Below, in pieces: positions 6,486-7,023 of a stretch of 7,023 bases of DNA (within the stretch, counting starts at the first letter, position 1; each line of letters starts with the position of its first letter). The notes beneath the pieces were generated by a model, which was given only the letters and a program-made list of their open reading frames with translations, searched no databases and was not told the origin of the DNA. Position numbers and translations under genes: made by a program. Source of the stretch: Thermoplasmata archaeon (GTDB lineage: Archaea > Thermoplasmatota > Thermoplasmata > Thermoplasmatales > GCA-001856825); assembly GCA_021831005.1 (NCBI GenBank), contig JAKBNO010000059.1:1-7023 (forward strand). Reading direction: 5' to 3'.

Positions 6486-7023
6486 ATGGCCGGGGTTTCC
6501 GAGATAATTTTGAAGCAGGAAAACTTCAGGAAGAGTGTTCTTGCACTTCAACCTTCAGAAAACACCATCCCTAGGAAAGCACTGAAAGCCTTATCTTCTG
6601 ACTTTGAACAACGGTATTCACTCGTAATTGATTCCAGTTACAGGGAACAGAAGATACACAATGCCTACGCAGGTACGAAGCATTCGGAGGCACTAGTGGA
6701 AGAAGTGGAACGACTGGCGATGAAAGCGTTCAGAACAGACTTTGCTGATGTTCGACCGATTGCTGGGCATCTGGCAGCCATGCAAGTTTTGGGGAGTCTC
6801 CTCAAGAAGGGAGACAGGTTCCTTTACATCCCAATGTCAAAGGGAGGTTACGATGGTTATACTCCTCCTTTCTTGCCTTCGTTGATGGGAATTGAAAGTA
6901 AGGAGATACCGATGAAGGGGTGGAAGATCGATTATGAGAAGCTTTCAAAGATTCAAGGAAATTACAGGGCAGTCATACTTGGGGCTAGCCTCTTTCTTCA
7001 CCCCTACGACATGAAAAGAGTCA
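6486..7023 (+). CDS. Serine hydroxymethyltransferase-like PLP enzyme, N-terminal part, cut by the window end
   Basis: The first 179 residues of a fold-type I PLP enzyme resembling serine hydroxymethyltransferase (about 420 residues when complete). Visible SHMT signatures are LQPSENTIPRKALKAL (21-36, the ASEN...S.AV region), AYAGTKHSEALVEEVERLA (60-78, like YYQGTKYIDEIE), VRPIAGHLAAMQVLGSLLKKGD (89-110), GWKIDYEKL (145-153) and VILGASLF (163-170). Real SHMTs interconvert serine and glycine, passing a one-carbon unit to tetrahydrofolate or tetrahydromethanopterin. Several hallmark positions differ: the YAEGYP box with the catalytic glutamate (E57 in E. coli) is not visible after QRYSL, and the PLP-stacking histidine of GGH appears as tyrosine (SKGGYDGY, 118-125). 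Whether it is a divergent SHMT or a related enzyme with another substrate is open. The Schiff-base lysine lies beyond the window. The start is 21 bases after the upstream stop; no Shine-Dalgarno site is seen. Confidence 0.85.
   Translation, partial: MAGVSEIILKQENFRKSVLALQPSENTIPRKALKALSSDFEQRYSLVIDSSYREQKIHNAYAGTKHSEALVEEVERLAMKAFRTDFADVRPIAGHLAAMQVLGSLLKKGDRFLYIPMSKGGYDGYTPPFLPSLMGIESKEIPMKGWKIDYEKLSKIQGNYRAVILGASLFLHPYDMKRV

Noticed and set aside
3950..6862. GGTTATACT repeated near 3948, 4688 and 6849
   Set aside because: The copies encode Gly-Tyr-Thr in coding frames of unrelated genes and have no shared flanks; this is chance codon reuse, not a repeat family.
1..7023. CRISPR array, tRNA or rRNA gene, insertion sequence
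   Set aside because: I saw no regular spaced direct repeats, no tRNA T-arm pattern, no rRNA-like stretch and no transposase anywhere in the window.

Overview
The window reads as a stretch of an archaeal chromosome. Both subunits of DNA topoisomerase VI are present side by side. There is also a Trm5/TYW2-type tRNA-G37 modification enzyme with archaeal features, putative TATA boxes sit about 22-25 bases ahead of start codons that lack a Shine-Dalgarno site (a leaderless pattern), and overlapping genes are tightly packed. The long TopB subunit with an extra C-terminal beta-rich region looks euryarchaeal rather than crenarchaeal. I cannot place the lineage more finely. Thermoplasmata is possible from the general look of the proteins, but classical Thermoplasmatales are reported to lack Topo VI, so this is only a guess.

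Left part (1-720). No intact gene can be supported here. Bases 143-553 on the minus strand hold a clear, decayed gene for a small VOC (glyoxalase/bleomycin-resistance fold) protein, broken by two frameshifts and one in-frame TAG but still readable over almost its full length and still preceded by a TATA-like box. Bases 1-142 hold no gene I can name. They contain several short perfect inverted repeats and may hold the end of a gene that begins outside the window. Bases 554-720 form a divergent promoter region between the pseudogene and the main operon.

Main operon (721 to the window end, all on the plus strand). The order is: a 62-residue putative zinc-binding protein; a 256-residue winged-helix protein; topoisomerase VI subunit B; topoisomerase VI subunit A; a 12-helix MFS transporter of ACS (anion:cation symporter) type; a TYW2/Trm5-like tRNA modification enzyme; and the first 179 residues of a serine hydroxymethyltransferase-like PLP enzyme that runs off the window. 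From the winged-helix gene to the tRNA enzyme, each gene overlaps the next by 4, 8, 4 and 11 bases, which suggests one transcript with coupled translation. The zinc protein lies 23 bases before the winged-helix gene, and the PLP enzyme starts 21 bases after the tRNA enzyme, possibly with its own weak promoter.

How the genes may work together. TopB (ATPase) and TopA (DNA-cleaving tyrosine and Toprim domain) together form the A2B2 type IIB topoisomerase, which relaxes and decatenates DNA. The two small upstream proteins are candidates for regulators or partners of the topoisomerase, but this rests only on position. The transporter, tRNA enzyme and PLP enzyme have no obvious mechanistic link to topology. 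The observations most worth a second look are the degenerate VOC gene, the Topo VI-linked pair of small proteins, the TYW2-like signature in place of the Trm5 NLP motif, and the PLP enzyme that lacks several hallmark SHMT residues.
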